Below, piece by piece: positions 27,749 to 36,833 of a stretch of DNA of 64,000 bases. This DNA comes from Verrucomicrobiales bacterium (lineage in GTDB: Bacteria > Verrucomicrobiota > Verrucomicrobiia > Verrucomicrobiales > DEV007), in contig PAAG01000045.1 of NCBI GenBank assembly GCA_002698785.1, forward strand, positions 1-64,000, read 5' to 3'. Within the stretch, counting starts at the first letter, position 1, and every line of letters starts with the position of its first letter. Below the pieces are notes generated by a model. The model was not told where the DNA came from and ran no database searches. It was given only the letters and a program-made list of their open reading frames with translations. Both the position numbers and the translations under genes were made by a program.

Positions 27749-28780
27749 ATGGAAAGTGAATCTGTCCGAGAGCAGAACCCATTCACCAAGGGATGGGTCG
27801 AATGGATTCGGAAGAACCTTGAATTGGAGGTTTCGGCTTCTGCCATGACAGAAGCAATGGTGCGAGACGGCATCGATAAAACCATAGCGGAAGCCATGAT
27901 CGAGACGGCAAGGCTACTGGGAGGTGAATCGGGAACCAGTGGGAACAGTACCACCAGAGCGGCCAAAATGGAATGGATTCTGGACTCGTTGGCCCGATCT
28001 GATCGAGCGAGATCGAGTGAAATTCAGACGAAGAAGTCGATTTCGAATGAAGAGTTTTACGAGTCTTTCTACTTTTCAAACGAACCTCTCATACTAACTG
28101 GATGGGACGAGGTGAAAGCAATTCGAGATGACCTCTCGTGGAATGCGCTGAGTAAACGCTACGGTGAAGAGGAAGTAGAAATCCAGGAGGGGAGAAATGC
28201 GGATCAATACTACGAGAGAAATTCGAACGAACATAAAAGCGTGGTGAAATTCCGCGAGTTTCTCGACCGTGTGCTTCGAGACGATGAAGATAACGATGTT
28301 TACCTGACGGCAAACAACGGAAAGAGAAATGACGAGGTCTTTTCTTCGATCACGAACTCAAACCGTTGGATGCCTGACATTCTGGACCGGGAGAATCACA
28401 AGGGTAAAGCATTCCTATGGATCGGGCCCAAAGGGACCGTTACCCAGCTCCATCACGACCTGACGAATAATCTTCTATTGCAGGTGAGTGGTAGCAAGTC
28501 AGTGAAGTTGTTCCCGCCTTGTTATTTCACGAGGATTTACAATGACTTCCACTGCTACACCGGCTTTGATTGTGATCATCCGGACTATGAACGGTTTCCT
28601 TTGGTCGAAGAAATCAACATGAGGGAATGTATTCTCGAAGAAGGACAAGCATTGTTTCTGCCGGTGGGGTGGTGGCACCAGGTGCGGTCGCTTTCTCCTT
28701 CAATCAGCATCACTGCGGTGAACTTTCACCACTACAATAGATTCCCGGATCAATACACCACTCACTGGGATATCTCCTGA
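27749..28780 (+). CDS. JmjC/cupin_8-type 2-oxoglutarate oxygenase homologue
   Basis: A 343-residue protein. The first 90 residues are helical with no clear family. The C-terminal part is a cupin_8/JmjC barrel: FLWIGPKGTVTQLHHDLTNNLL gives the iron ligands His235-x-Asp237, Lys253 in SVKLF is the probable 2-oxoglutarate contact, and GQALFLPVGWWHQVRS supplies the third ligand His310. FIH-like relatives hydroxylate amino-acid side chains; others act on small molecules or RNA. The gene has a gaggag sequence eight bases before its ATG and lies 12 bp after the GT15-like gene, so the two are likely co-transcribed. A role in modifying a glycoprotein or lipid precursor is inference. Confidence 0.8.
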   Translation: MESESVREQNPFTKGWVEWIRKNLELEVSASAMTEAMVRDGIDKTIAEAMIETARLLGGESGTSGNSTTRAAKMEWILDSLARSDRARSSEIQTKKSISNEEFYESFYFSNEPLILTGWDEVKAIRDDLSWNALSKRYGEEEVEIQEGRNADQYYERNSNEHKSVVKFREFLDRVLRDDEDNDVYLTANNGKRNDEVFSSITNSNRWMPDILDRENHKGKAFLWIGPKGTVTQLHHDLTNNLLLQVSGSKSVKLFPPCYFTRIYNDFHCYTGFDCDHPDYERFPLVEEINMRECILEEGQALFLPVGWWHQVRSLSPSISITAVNFHHYNRFPDQYTTHWDIS

Positions 28781-28791
28781 TAGCGAATTTG

Positions 28792-29592
28792 ATGATACGC
28801 TTTTCTCTAATCGGGCCTCTCCGCACGGGATCATCCCTTTTGTCGCGTTGTCTTGACGATCACCCCGAGTTGATCTGCCTTTGTGAATCTGAGATCAACA
28901 GGGCTCTCTTCGGCGAGATGTACGTAAAGCTGCATTTCCAACGGATGCGAAAACACGGGCTACATCCCTTCGAGATTATTGGGCTTCTCGATCGAAAGAA
29001 ACAAAGCTCGACGGGCGACTACGAGCTCTGGCATCAAAAGGCAGTTCCCATCCTGGCGGAGAAATATGGGAAGAACGGGATCCTTGGGATCGGAGACAAG
29101 AGTCCGGATTTCTACAGAACTCCTGATCTGGCGAGACATGTCGAGGCCGAGCACATTCTTGTCTACACGATGCGTGATCCCCGAGCGATTTACCGGAGTA
29201 TCTGGGCTGATAAAACGCCGGAGGAAGAGAAGGAAAACAGGTGGAGTTCTTTCAAGGCGAATTTCGAGTTCTGGAAAGAAAGCCTGGCGGGAGACAATGT
29301 GTGTATCGTCCGATACGAGGATTTGCTCTCAGACTCTGAAAAGGAACTCCGGAGGATTTTTGCGCATCTGGGGGTCGAACACTCCAGCGCTTACCGAGAA
29401 TCTTTCCCTCGGGAATTTCCTGAGCGGTTCCTCTGGAAAAGCGTCACTGAGAATGCTGATAAGGGAGTCGAATTTGTTTTGTCGAAGAGTGACTTCTGGA
29501 GAGAGGAACTGAGTGCAGACGTCGTAAGTCGGATCCAGGACGACCCTGCGGTTCAGGAAGTGCTGGATCGCTTCGGATACGAAGTCCTATAA
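28792..29592 (+). CDS. PAPS-dependent sulfotransferase
   Basis: The ATG at 28792 follows a TTG at 28789 and gives 266 residues. The 5'-phosphosulfate loop is near the N-terminus (IGPLRTGSSLLSRCLDDHPEL), the 3'-phosphate segment is LVYTMRDPRAIYRS, and a third family block reads VCIVRYEDLLSDSEKELRRIFAHLG. These are the standard features of the sulfotransferase_1/3 superfamily. Its gene starts 12 bp after the oxygenase stop, continuing the apparent operon. The acceptor is unknown; the neighbouring glycosyltransferases point to a carbohydrate. Confidence 0.88.
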   Translation: MIRFSLIGPLRTGSSLLSRCLDDHPELICLCESEINRALFGEMYVKLHFQRMRKHGLHPFEIIGLLDRKKQSSTGDYELWHQKAVPILAEKYGKNGILGIGDKSPDFYRTPDLARHVEAEHILVYTMRDPRAIYRSIWADKTPEEEKENRWSSFKANFEFWKESLAGDNVCIVRYEDLLSDSEKELRRIFAHLGVEHSSAYRESFPREFPERFLWKSVTENADKGVEFVLSKSDFWREELSADVVSRIQDDPAVQEVLDRFGYEVL

Positions 29593-29619
29593 GCAACTGA
29601 ATATGGAGTCCAAAACACT

Positions 29620-30270
29620 ATGCTGTTGATTAGCTCAATGGGAGGGTGCGCATCGACAATGATCGTAAATTGGTTCTCGAAGCGCACGGAATGCAACTGC
29701 CCGAGGAATTCCGAGGGATTAGTGGAGCCGGGTGCTGGCGGAAATCAACTGGGTTTGAAGCATCGTATCATCCCACCATTGGAAAATGACGTGCCCATGC
29801 ACCGTGACCGTGTCGGTGAGTCTTCCGGTTCGGAAAAAATTACTCGTGCCATCTTCATCTTTGAAGATCCCAGGGTGATTTCGCTAAGCTTGTTTGAACG
29901 AAAGATTGCTTCCGGTCACGCCCTCGCCATCACCGGAACGAGACCGAATCATAACAACCAGCTCGATCGTTTCCTGCAGGAAGGAATCGATTCTTTCAGA
30001 TTTTCGGAGCAATTCGCGAACTGGTCGAATGCCGAAATTCAGCGGCCATACTTCAGAATGCTGGTTCGCGGTAGCCAGTTCTGGGATTTACTGCCGGTAA
30101 TCTTGTCGTTCGCAGGTTTGCCGGAAAACTATCAAGCTGAGTTTCCTCCCAAGAGAGCCCGGGCAAACCGCTACGATGAACTCGATACAAAGGACAAGGA
30201 TCGTCTGGATGAAATCTATCGGAATCTCTCCAGCAGTATCGAAGGATATCCAGATTGTGTGATCATCTGA
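29620..30270 (+). CDS. Small P-loop sulfotransferase-like protein
   Basis: A 216-residue protein with no confident family match. The first residues LLISSMGGCASTMIVNWFS have the strand-loop-helix form of a PAPS-binding loop. RAIFIFEDPRVISLSLFERK resembles the 3'-phosphate-binding strand and helix (usually R-D-P-R). Both are degenerate, lacking the basic loop residue seen in the upstream sulfotransferase. It may be a diverged or inactive sulfotransferase acting with that enzyme. It follows 27 bp after the upstream gene and is convergent with the fucosyltransferase gene, with 3 bp between the ends. Confidence 0.6.
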   Translation: MLLISSMGGCASTMIVNWFSKRTECNCPRNSEGLVEPGAGGNQLGLKHRIIPPLENDVPMHRDRVGESSGSEKITRAIFIFEDPRVISLSLFERKIASGHALAITGTRPNHNNQLDRFLQEGIDSFRFSEQFANWSNAEIQRPYFRMLVRGSQFWDLLPVILSFAGLPENYQAEFPPKRARANRYDELDTKDKDRLDEIYRNLSSSIEGYPDCVII

Positions 30271-30273
30271 GTT

Positions 30274-31221
30274 TCAGGCCGGGATATAGATGTTGTCGGT
30301 AGGCCTCCCTCTTTTGAGGTTGAGCCAATGAGGGTGATTGCCCTCCACGAATTCAACATCCAGTTCGTCTCCCGGGCCGAGATAATTTTTCCGTTCTGTC
30401 AGGACGGGACTATAGATCCTGGCATCAGGGTTGAGGCATGCCGCCCACCAACTGAAACTGCTGTTGGCTCGGAAGACCGATTTGGCAAAGTAAATGAGAA
30501 GAAAGTCTTCCAGCCAGTCGAAGAAGCACCCCTCGATCTGTGTGCTTCCTTCGGGGTATGACCATCCTGCATGCCGCACCGGATTTCGAGGTATGCCCCA
30601 GTTACCGGTGCGATCATCGGTTACCCAGATAACTTCGTCTGGGGAAACTCCAAAATCCGAGAAAGCACGTTCATAGCTTTGGCGGGAGAGCACGCTGTAT
30701 GCTGTATCCCGACGTTCGTTCAGTGAGACGTTTGCGATGTCACCTCTGCGCAGGTGTGCGACCGAGTAGGTGCCTTTTCTCGCTTCCATCTCTTGATACA
30801 GCGAGGATTCCTTCACTGCCGGAGACCATTCGAAAATGGATCGAACCTCCCTCATGGAGTAGCGTTGGAATATTCGTTCGCTCTGTACACACAGCTTCTC
30901 GAAATAGACATTTTCCGACTGATTTTCTTCGTCTTTGTCTGGGTCGTGATAGGAAACGGGGTTGCCGCGTGATTCAAAATAACTTCGTACCGCTTCGTGG
31001 CGAACTTCCGGATCTGTCCGATTTCTTCCCGATTCGATCAATTGACTGCATAAGGATTCATCCGGAAATACCTGAATGCCGCAGTCGGCGAATAGTGTTG
31101 TTCCCTCCCACTTGCTGGGGAGGAAAAATTGAGTGCTGTGTCGACGGGCATAGTTCACTCCATAGAGATAGGTAAACATGCGGTTGCCGAAACGGCCCTT
31201 CCAATGAGTCAGTAAGATCAC
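30274..31221 (-). CDS. GT11-family fucosyltransferase (alpha-1,2 type)
   Basis: From the GTG at 31221 the protein starts MILLTHWKGRFGNRMFTY, exactly where GT11 proteins usually begin, and is 315 residues long. Family motifs: G-R-F-G-N-R-M-F at 9-16, H-L-R-R-G-D at 156-161 (GDP-fucose binding), VIWVTDD, and F-R-A-N-S-S-F-S-W-W at about 250-259. It probably adds alpha-1,2-fucose to a glycan. The frame stays open to an ATG at 31377 (367 residues), which would share the tetramer CATG with the divergent kinase start; that extension has no family similarity, so the internal start is favoured. It closes the glycan cluster on the opposite strand. Confidence 0.85.
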   Translation of the reverse strand: MILLTHWKGRFGNRMFTYLYGVNYARRHSTQFFLPSKWEGTTLFADCGIQVFPDESLCSQLIESGRNRTDPEVRHEAVRSYFESRGNPVSYHDPDKDEENQSENVYFEKLCVQSERIFQRYSMREVRSIFEWSPAVKESSLYQEMEARKGTYSVAHLRRGDIANVSLNERRDTAYSVLSRQSYERAFSDFGVSPDEVIWVTDDRTGNWGIPRNPVRHAGWSYPEGSTQIEGCFFDWLEDFLLIYFAKSVFRANSSFSWWAACLNPDARIYSPVLTERKNYLGPGDELDVEFVEGNHPHWLNLKRGRPTDNIYIPA

Positions 31222-31375
31222 GGTCGAAACATAGCCAATAGAAACGTCGGTCCAGCCCAAATTACAGAATCGCTGCATAGTTTGGCATCCATTCGATATC
31301 GGCATGGAAAGCAATATCTTGTAAATCGGATTCAAGTGTTGGAAATTGCACAGGTAAGCCACGCGGCGTTTCCCC

Positions 31376-34300
31376 ATGAGTTCGCTTCCAGAAGAATTTG
31401 ACCCAGATGAGGAGGATTTCCCCGAATGGATTTCTCACTATCTGGTTGAAGATGTTCTGGGAGAAGGCGCTTTCGGTCGTGTATACCTGGCTTTAGATAC
31501 CCGATTAGACCGGCGGGTTGCGATAAAAGTAATTGATTATGGCGCTGACTCAGATGTCCTCTGGGAAGGCGTATGGCGTCGAGAGGCCCGAATTCTGGCA
31601 GCGCTCGATCATCCGAACATTGTTCCCGTTTTCGATGCCGGACAAACGGATGCGGGGGAAAGTTTTATCGTTTCCAAGTATATTGACGGGGAGACACTGG
31701 CCGATCGGTTGGGCCGTGAGCCAGCTATCACAGTCGAAGAAGGAGTTCGGATTTTAGCTAGCATTTCCAGAGCTCTTCAGTGTGCTCACGATCATCGATT
31801 GGTTCACAGAGATGTGAAGCCCGGAAACATCATGATTGATGAATACGGGCATCCCTACCTGATTGATTTTGGTCTGACTCTCGTTCCCGAGAACTTAGGG
31901 AAGGGGAATGCCTGCCGCCTCGGTACTCCCCCATATATGAGCCCGGAACAGGCGAGAGGCGATTCCGACATGGTTTCGGGACGATCCGATGTCTTTAGTC
32001 TGGGTGTGATTCTCTATGAGATTTTGACCGGAAAAGTTCCGTTCGAGGGAGAGCTCGAGAAAATCCTCGAAGACATCGAATACGGAGAGTTTCTACCGCC
32101 CTCGGCAATTAATCCGGAGGTGTCTTCAGCGCTTCAGGAATTGTGCATGGACGCACTCTCACGTCTTCCCCTCGATCGACCGGATGCTTCAGGTTCACCC
32201 TCGTCGTTTGAAAAGCGCCTCGAAGGCTACCTTGCTCCAGCGGCAACGGGACATAGTGGTGAGGTTGTCTCTGTAGAAGTCGTTCCAAAGGGGCTGAACA
32301 GTTTTGGAGAAGAAGACGCAAATTTCTTCCTGAATCTGCTCCCCGGATCTAGAGACCGGAATGGCTTTCCTGAGATAGTGAGTCGGTGGAAGACAAGAAT
32401 CGAGGCAACCGATCCAGAGAAGACATTCCGCGTCGGAGTAATCTATGGAAATAGCGGTAGCGGCAAATCATCCCTGATAAAAAGTGGAGTGATTCCTCAC
32501 CTCGACTCTTCAGTGATCTCGGTCTTTGTCGAGGCAGATGGGAGCACAGAAGAAAAACTTAGGAAAGCACTACACCATCGATTTCCCAGGCTTGATGACG
32601 AGAACGATATCTGCCGATTGCTGAAACGCCTGCAAGAAGGAGAGGGCGCCGCAGTGGGATGTAAAGTGTTGCTGGTGATCGACCAATTCGAGCAATACAT
32701 CCACAGCCGAAAGGAGAACAACGGAGAATTGGTGCGAGCCCTTCGAAATTGCGACGGCACCCGATTGCTCGCAGTCACCGTGGTCAGAGATGATTTCTGG
32801 GTCGGTATCAGCAAAGTCTTCGAAGAGCTGTCGCTCAACATTGATACAGGGAGAAACGCTGGTGTGGTCGACCTGTTCGACCGCCGACATGCTGAGAACG
32901 TACTTATACAGTTCGGCCGAAGTTACAAAGCGTTGCCCGAGAAGCTGGACCGTGTTCAGAGGCGTTTCGTCAAAATGGCGGTAAAGGAATTGTCGGAGGA
33001 GGATCGAGTGATTCCTGTCAAACTCGCCCTTTTCGCGGAAATGTTTCGCTCGAGACCTTGGACACCAGGCGAGCTGCAACTGGTGGGAGGAATGTCGGGA
33101 CTCGGGGTGCTCTACCTGGATGAGTGTTTTTCGAAACGGATATCCGGACAGGTTGCGAAGAGGAGTGTGAAGTTGGCGGAGCGGGTTCTCGAGGCGCTGT
33201 TGTCGATGGACTCCTCGAAGATTAAAGGGCAGGCGCTGACTTGGGAAGAACTCCGCAAAGTGGCTGGATACGACGAGGAAAGCCGTGAGTTTGACGAGTT
33301 CTTTTTTCTCCTGACCAGGGAATTTCGACTATTGAGCGCTACTCAGGACGGAAGTGGAGACGGAGAACCGAAATTTGGTTTGGCCCACGACTACTTGGTC
33401 CCCAGTATCCGCCGGTGGCTCGACGGTAGAAAGATGGAAACCAGGGCGGGGCGAGCTGAGCTACGACTTCGAGAGTCTCTGATCCAGTGGCGAGGCACTC
33501 GAAATCGCCGTTACCTGCCGAATGCGCTGGAGTGGTGGCAGATTAAACTATTCACCACGAAGTCGCGATGGACTCAGGAAGAAAGGGATCTGATGGCTAT
33601 GGGCGGTCGCAGGTCTCTAATCCAGGTGATCGCTCTTGTTGTTGTTATCTTCATGATGGGAATAACAGCATTCGAGATACATGGGCGAATCCATGCGCAG
33701 AGCGTTCACAACAGGATTTTCTCTGGCGGAATCACAGACATTCCTGAAATGGAAGCCGAGATTAAAAGAAGCCAGAAATGGCTCGTGCCGAAGCTGCGAG
33801 AAAGCATGAGAGGCCGAAGGCCGGACGATCCGAAACTCCTGCTTGCTGAGGCGGCTCTGAATCAAATTGATCGCTCCGATCAATCCTCACTTCTTCGGTT
33901 TTTGACAGATGTCGAACCCACGGAGTTTAGAGGATTTTGCAATTCTCTGGGACCTCTGGAGGCAGCGGGATTGCATTACCTTCAGACCACTGCGGCAGAC
34001 CATCCAACGGCGGAGACGGGCTTTAGAGCAAGACTGGCTCTATTCTCGCTTGAGCCCGGTGGGGATGCAGAGGCGCTCACTGAAGAGTGGCTCAGCTTGG
34101 AAGTCGAAGACGTCATCAAATGGGCAAAAGCGATGTTCTCGTTTGGCGAGGCGATAGAAGGGGCCGCTATTACTGCCTTGCGAGCTCCCCCGGGGGATGG
34201 ACCAAAAAATCACCCAGCTTATATTCTCTCTGCTCAGAGATCTGCGAAAGCGGCAATCGCGTTTTACACTGTAGGTGACATAGAGAAGCTGCGGGAGCTG

Positions 34301-35308
34301 TTGGGCGACATCCAGCGAGCCGACGAAAGAACATTCCTGATCGAGTACCTCAAGCCATCGAGAATTGGCAGCTTTGAACTATGGGATTCTTCCGAATTTA
34401 GAGGCACAGGGCACGTGCTGGACGGTCTGCTCCAGTCAATTGGAGAAGTAGCATGGAAGGAAATCCCTGTTGAAAAGAGAGAGGTAATTCTGGGGCGCGT
34501 GCTGGGGGCATATAGTTCCCGACTCTCCAGCGTTCGCGCGTCAGCAAAGTATGCTCTCAGGAATTGGGGGCAAGAAATACCGAGCTCCAGAGAAGAGCAG
34601 CGGTTTTCGCCGAAAGGTTGGTTCGTGTCAGATAGCGGGATAGAGTTTTCGATTCTGCCAGAATATGAAGGACGACATATGGCCATTTCGGCATCGGAAA
34701 TTTGTAGAGACCAGTATCTGAAACATGCTCCACAGTTCGAAGAAGATCAGAATAGTCCGAGCCAGCCGATAAAGGGAAACATCCCTGTCGTAGGAATCTC
34801 CGCGATTGATATTGCGAGGTATTGCAACAATCTATCGAGTTCTGAAGGCCTTGCACCCTGTTACGTTGAGAAAGAAGGGAAGTGGTTTCTGCGCGAAAAC
34901 TTCTTGAGCCGATCAGGTTACCGTATGCCGACCGTTTCTGAATGGAGGTTCGCATGCAAGGGAGGGGTAACGACCGACTATCATTATTTCGGGAGTTCTG
35001 CGGAATTGATTGGTCGCTATGTCAAGATCCCAGACAAATCAAGTCCCTCCGAATTGACGATTGAAACGAAACGTCCCAATCCATATGGGCTTTTTGATAT
35101 GTTTGGCAACGTGCCGGAGTGGCTTCACCGCGACAGAGGTCTCGCAGAGGCACTCGAGGGGAACTCCTATGCATTGGGGGGAGCGCATTTGCCGAATCCC
35201 GGAGGTGCCATCAACGATATTTCATTTACGAAAGATGTATATGGAAATGATAGGGAGTTTGCGGGGATCCGCCTTGTTCGGTTGGTGAACCTTGGTGTGG
35301 CGAATTAG
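31376..35308 (+). CDS. Ser/Thr kinase - nSTAND NTPase - membrane - SUMF1 fusion protein
   Basis: A 1310-residue multidomain protein. A eukaryotic-type kinase spans about 17-290: GEGAFGRV loop, Lys51 in VAIKVI, catalytic H-R-D at 144-146, DFG at 164-166, then GTPPYMSPEQ; it looks active. A STAND-type NTPase of the nSTAND1 kind covers about 305-720: LNSFGEEDANFFLNLLPGS lead, Walker A GNSGSGKS at 358-365, Walker B LLVIDQFEQ at 432-440, and VVRDDFW. One membrane segment lies near 747-767. The C-terminal region ends in an SUMF1/FGE-type domain (about 1100-1305: YRMPTVSEWRFACKGG, GNVPEWL, GGAHLPN, FAGIRLVR). This suggests a cytoplasmic kinase/ATPase wired to an external SUMF1-like sensor. An ECF sigma factor and a subtilase follow. 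Confidence 0.92.
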   Translation: MSSLPEEFDPDEEDFPEWISHYLVEDVLGEGAFGRVYLALDTRLDRRVAIKVIDYGADSDVLWEGVWRREARILAALDHPNIVPVFDAGQTDAGESFIVSKYIDGETLADRLGREPAITVEEGVRILASISRALQCAHDHRLVHRDVKPGNIMIDEYGHPYLIDFGLTLVPENLGKGNACRLGTPPYMSPEQARGDSDMVSGRSDVFSLGVILYEILTGKVPFEGELEKILEDIEYGEFLPPSAINPEVSSALQELCMDALSRLPLDRPDASGSPSSFEKRLEGYLAPAATGHSGEVVSVEVVPKGLNSFGEEDANFFLNLLPGSRDRNGFPEIVSRWKTRIEATDPEKTFRVGVIYGNSGSGKSSLIKSGVIPHLDSSVISVFVEADGSTEEKLRKALHHRFPRLDDENDICRLLKRLQEGEGAAVGCKVLLVIDQFEQYIHSRKENNGELVRALRNCDGTRLLAVTVVRDDFWVGISKVFEELSLNIDTGRNAGVVDLFDRRHAENVLIQFGRSYKALPEKLDRVQRRFVKMAVKELSEEDRVIPVKLALFAEMFRSRPWTPGELQLVGGMSGLGVLYLDECFSKRISGQVAKRSVKLAERVLEALLSMDSSKIKGQALTWEELRKVAGYDEESREFDEFFFLLTREFRLLSATQDGSGDGEPKFGLAHDYLVPSIRRWLDGRKMETRAGRAELRLRESLIQWRGTRNRRYLPNALEWWQIKLFTTKSRWTQEERDLMAMGGRRSLIQVIALVVVIFMMGITAFEIHGRIHAQSVHNRIFSGGITDIPEMEAEIKRSQKWLVPKLRESMRGRRPDDPKLLLAEAALNQIDRSDQSSLLRFLTDVEPTEFRGFCNSLGPLEAAGLHYLQTTAADHPTAETGFRARLALFSLEPGGDAEALTEEWLSLEVEDVIKWAKAMFSFGEAIEGAAITALRAPPGDGPKNHPAYILSAQRSAKAAIAFYTVGDIEKLRELLGDIQRADERTFLIEYLKPSRIGSFELWDSSEFRGTGHVLDGLLQSIGEVAWKEIPVEKREVILGRVLGAYSSRLSSVRASAKYALRNWGQEIPSSREEQRFSPKGWFVSDSGIEFSILPEYEGRHMAISASEICRDQYLKHAPQFEEDQNSPSQPIKGNIPVVGISAIDIARYCNNLSSSEGLAPCYVEKEGKWFLRENFLSRSGYRMPTVSEWRFACKGGVTTDYHYFGSSAELIGRYVKIPDKSSPSELTIETKRPNPYGLFDMFGNVPEWLHRDRGLAEALEGNSYALGGAHLPNPGGAINDISFTKDVYGNDREFAGIRLVRLVNLGVAN

Positions 35309-35543
35309 TCTGAACCTGGTGGTCTGAATACCAAGGATTGGTGTTGTGGTGAAATAAAGTTTGGGGGATGACTTTAGTACGCTGAACTGCTTGGTATCGG
35401 ATGTGCTCAGATTGGTGTATCCACTGAATGTTTTTCATTGGTAAGTGAAGGCATGCGATTCTTGAAGTGAGTTACATACTTAAGTGATTTCAAGCTTCTC
35501 GGTAATCTGCTAATAACCTTGTGACTTTTGTACCATCATCGAT
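35309..35543. other. Non-coding stretch after the kinase gene
   Basis: Together with the repeat that follows, this makes a 468-bp gap between the kinase stop and the sigma-factor stop. I see no convincing gene, tRNA or strong terminator in this part. The wider gap is dominated by the TP-repeat minisatellite described separately. Confidence 0.5.
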
Positions 35544-35711
35544 ATGACACCGACCCCAACTCCAACACCTACGCCCCCCACGCCTACGCCGACTCCAACA
35601 CCTACGCCCCCCACGCCTACGCCGACTCCAACACCTACGCCCCCTACGCCCACGCCGACACCAACTCCCACGCCCCCTACGCCCACACCAACTCCCACGC
35701 CGGTAGGTTGA
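35544..35711 (+). repeat. 33-bp minisatellite encoding a possible 55-residue Thr-Pro peptide
   Basis: Two identical 33-bp units (35559-35591, 35592-35624), a third with two changes (35625-35657), and a shorter fourth form a C-rich tandem array. Read from the ATG at 35544 it encodes MTPTPTPTPTPPTPTPTPTP and so on, ending PVG and a stop at 35711. Thr-Pro runs are common as extended spacers in exported bacterial proteins, but here no signal peptide or partner domain is attached. The antisense frame would read Gly-Val repeats, also without context. It may be a relic linker, a small peptide, or a purely structural or regulatory repeat. Confidence 0.6.
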
Positions 35712-35776
35712 GTTCGATGAGAAATTCTCGGGATTGATTCCAGCGCCAATCACCGATGGCGCTGGATTCCATAATC

Positions 35777-36583
35777 CTATTCGAGGCCTTGCCTTTCTGA
35801 CAGGTCTATCCCGATGAGGCCGGAAAGATATCCAAGTTCTTCATCGACCTGGGCGGATTTGTCTACCGTCTCATGGATTCGAATTCTGATGAGTTCGCGG
35901 TAGCGGGCACGAATCCGATGGGCATTTACTCTCGCGGTCCCAGCTCTGATGTTCAATCTCGCCGCGATCTCCGAATAAGGAATGGTACGCGCTTGAGTCA
36001 GCAAAAAATCTTCGAGTTCTTCAAACAGGCGTTGTTTCCCTTGTTCCGCGTAGCTGCGTCTCAGGTCGGTTTTTGCGATCTCAAGTAGTGAGAATATCCA
36101 TCTTCTGTCGAAAAGCACTCCAGGATCCTCGGTTACCGGGCTTTCCTGGCGAAGCCACTCTTCCGCTTTCCCTTCGCTGATGGATAGAATGGCCTTACCT
36201 CCCCCTCGCTTCAGCGCATTATTTTCATCCACAAAATTGGAAAACATGTTGCCAATTGATGTTTTGAGAAAGGCACGGAAAAGTCCTCGTTCCCTGTCCA
36301 GTTTTCTAAGATCTTGGCGGCGGAGAATATCCGCGAAGAAGCGCTGCGACAGATCTTCCGCGTCATGATGATTCTGAACTTTGTCGAAGAACGCACCGTA
36401 AATCGGGAACCAGTATGACTCACATAAGTCGTTGAGAGCCTTTTCGTTACCGTCTGCTGCGGCCATGACAAGGCTCCATCGAGTCACGGGATAGCGACGA
36501 GCCATTTCTTCCGGACCAAGCGGAGTCTTGCTGCGAATCGATCGTTTGTTGATGTCCTGATCGAATAGCTCGTCTTTTTGCAT
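35777..36583 (-). CDS. ECF-type RNA polymerase sigma factor, kinase-associated group
   Basis: From the ATG at 36583 the protein has 268 residues (open to 36634). Region 2 is recognisable from RRYPVTRWSLVMAAADGNEKALNDLCESYW through HHDAEDLSQRFFADILRR, followed by RGLFRAFLKTSIGNMFSNFVDE. Region 4 ends the protein (IPYSEIAARLNIRAGTARVNAHRIRARYRELIR). The P-V-T-R-W-S-L-V opening and the DAEDLSQRFF block are typical of ECF groups found beside Ser/Thr kinase genes in planctomycetes and verrucomicrobia. No anti-sigma factor is adjacent. The kinase-nSTAND protein is the natural candidate for its control by phosphorylation (inference from group habit and position). Confidence 0.88.
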   Translation of the reverse strand: MQKDELFDQDINKRSIRSKTPLGPEEMARRYPVTRWSLVMAAADGNEKALNDLCESYWFPIYGAFFDKVQNHHDAEDLSQRFFADILRRQDLRKLDRERGLFRAFLKTSIGNMFSNFVDENNALKRGGGKAILSISEGKAEEWLRQESPVTEDPGVLFDRRWIFSLLEIAKTDLRRSYAEQGKQRLFEELEDFLLTQARTIPYSEIAARLNIRAGTARVNAHRIRARYRELIRIRIHETVDKSAQVDEELGYLSGLIGIDLSERQGLE

Positions 36584-36833
36584 GTAACAAACCGTGCCGG
36601 ATTCTTCTTTTTCTGTTGGCGTCGTTTCTCGCAAAGGACTGCCAACAGGAACCTACCAGACCTTTCCGGGATGGCAAAGACACAATCAAAACGGCTGCTG
36701 GTCACATTGCGTGATCATTTCCAGGGCATTCCTGTCTTGGGCTTCCGGCTTGGCATGTCTCGCACTTGGCGATTGGACCATGCTCTGGGGATGGATCGGT
36801 TTCTTTTTTTCCTACCCCTCGAAACACAGATCC

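Noticed and set aside
35544-35711. CRISPR-like array
   Set aside because: The units are contiguous 33-bp repeats with no unique spacers, and no cas genes are near.
35510-35753. Minus-strand open frames reading Gly-Val or Arg-Gly repeats
   Set aside because: They are shadows of the C-rich 33-bp minisatellite; no signal, domain or ribosome-binding context supports them.
36594-36833. Upstream extension of the subtilase
   Set aside because: It is mostly antisense to or upstream of the sigma gene start, has no protease similarity, and would not give a plausible signal peptide.
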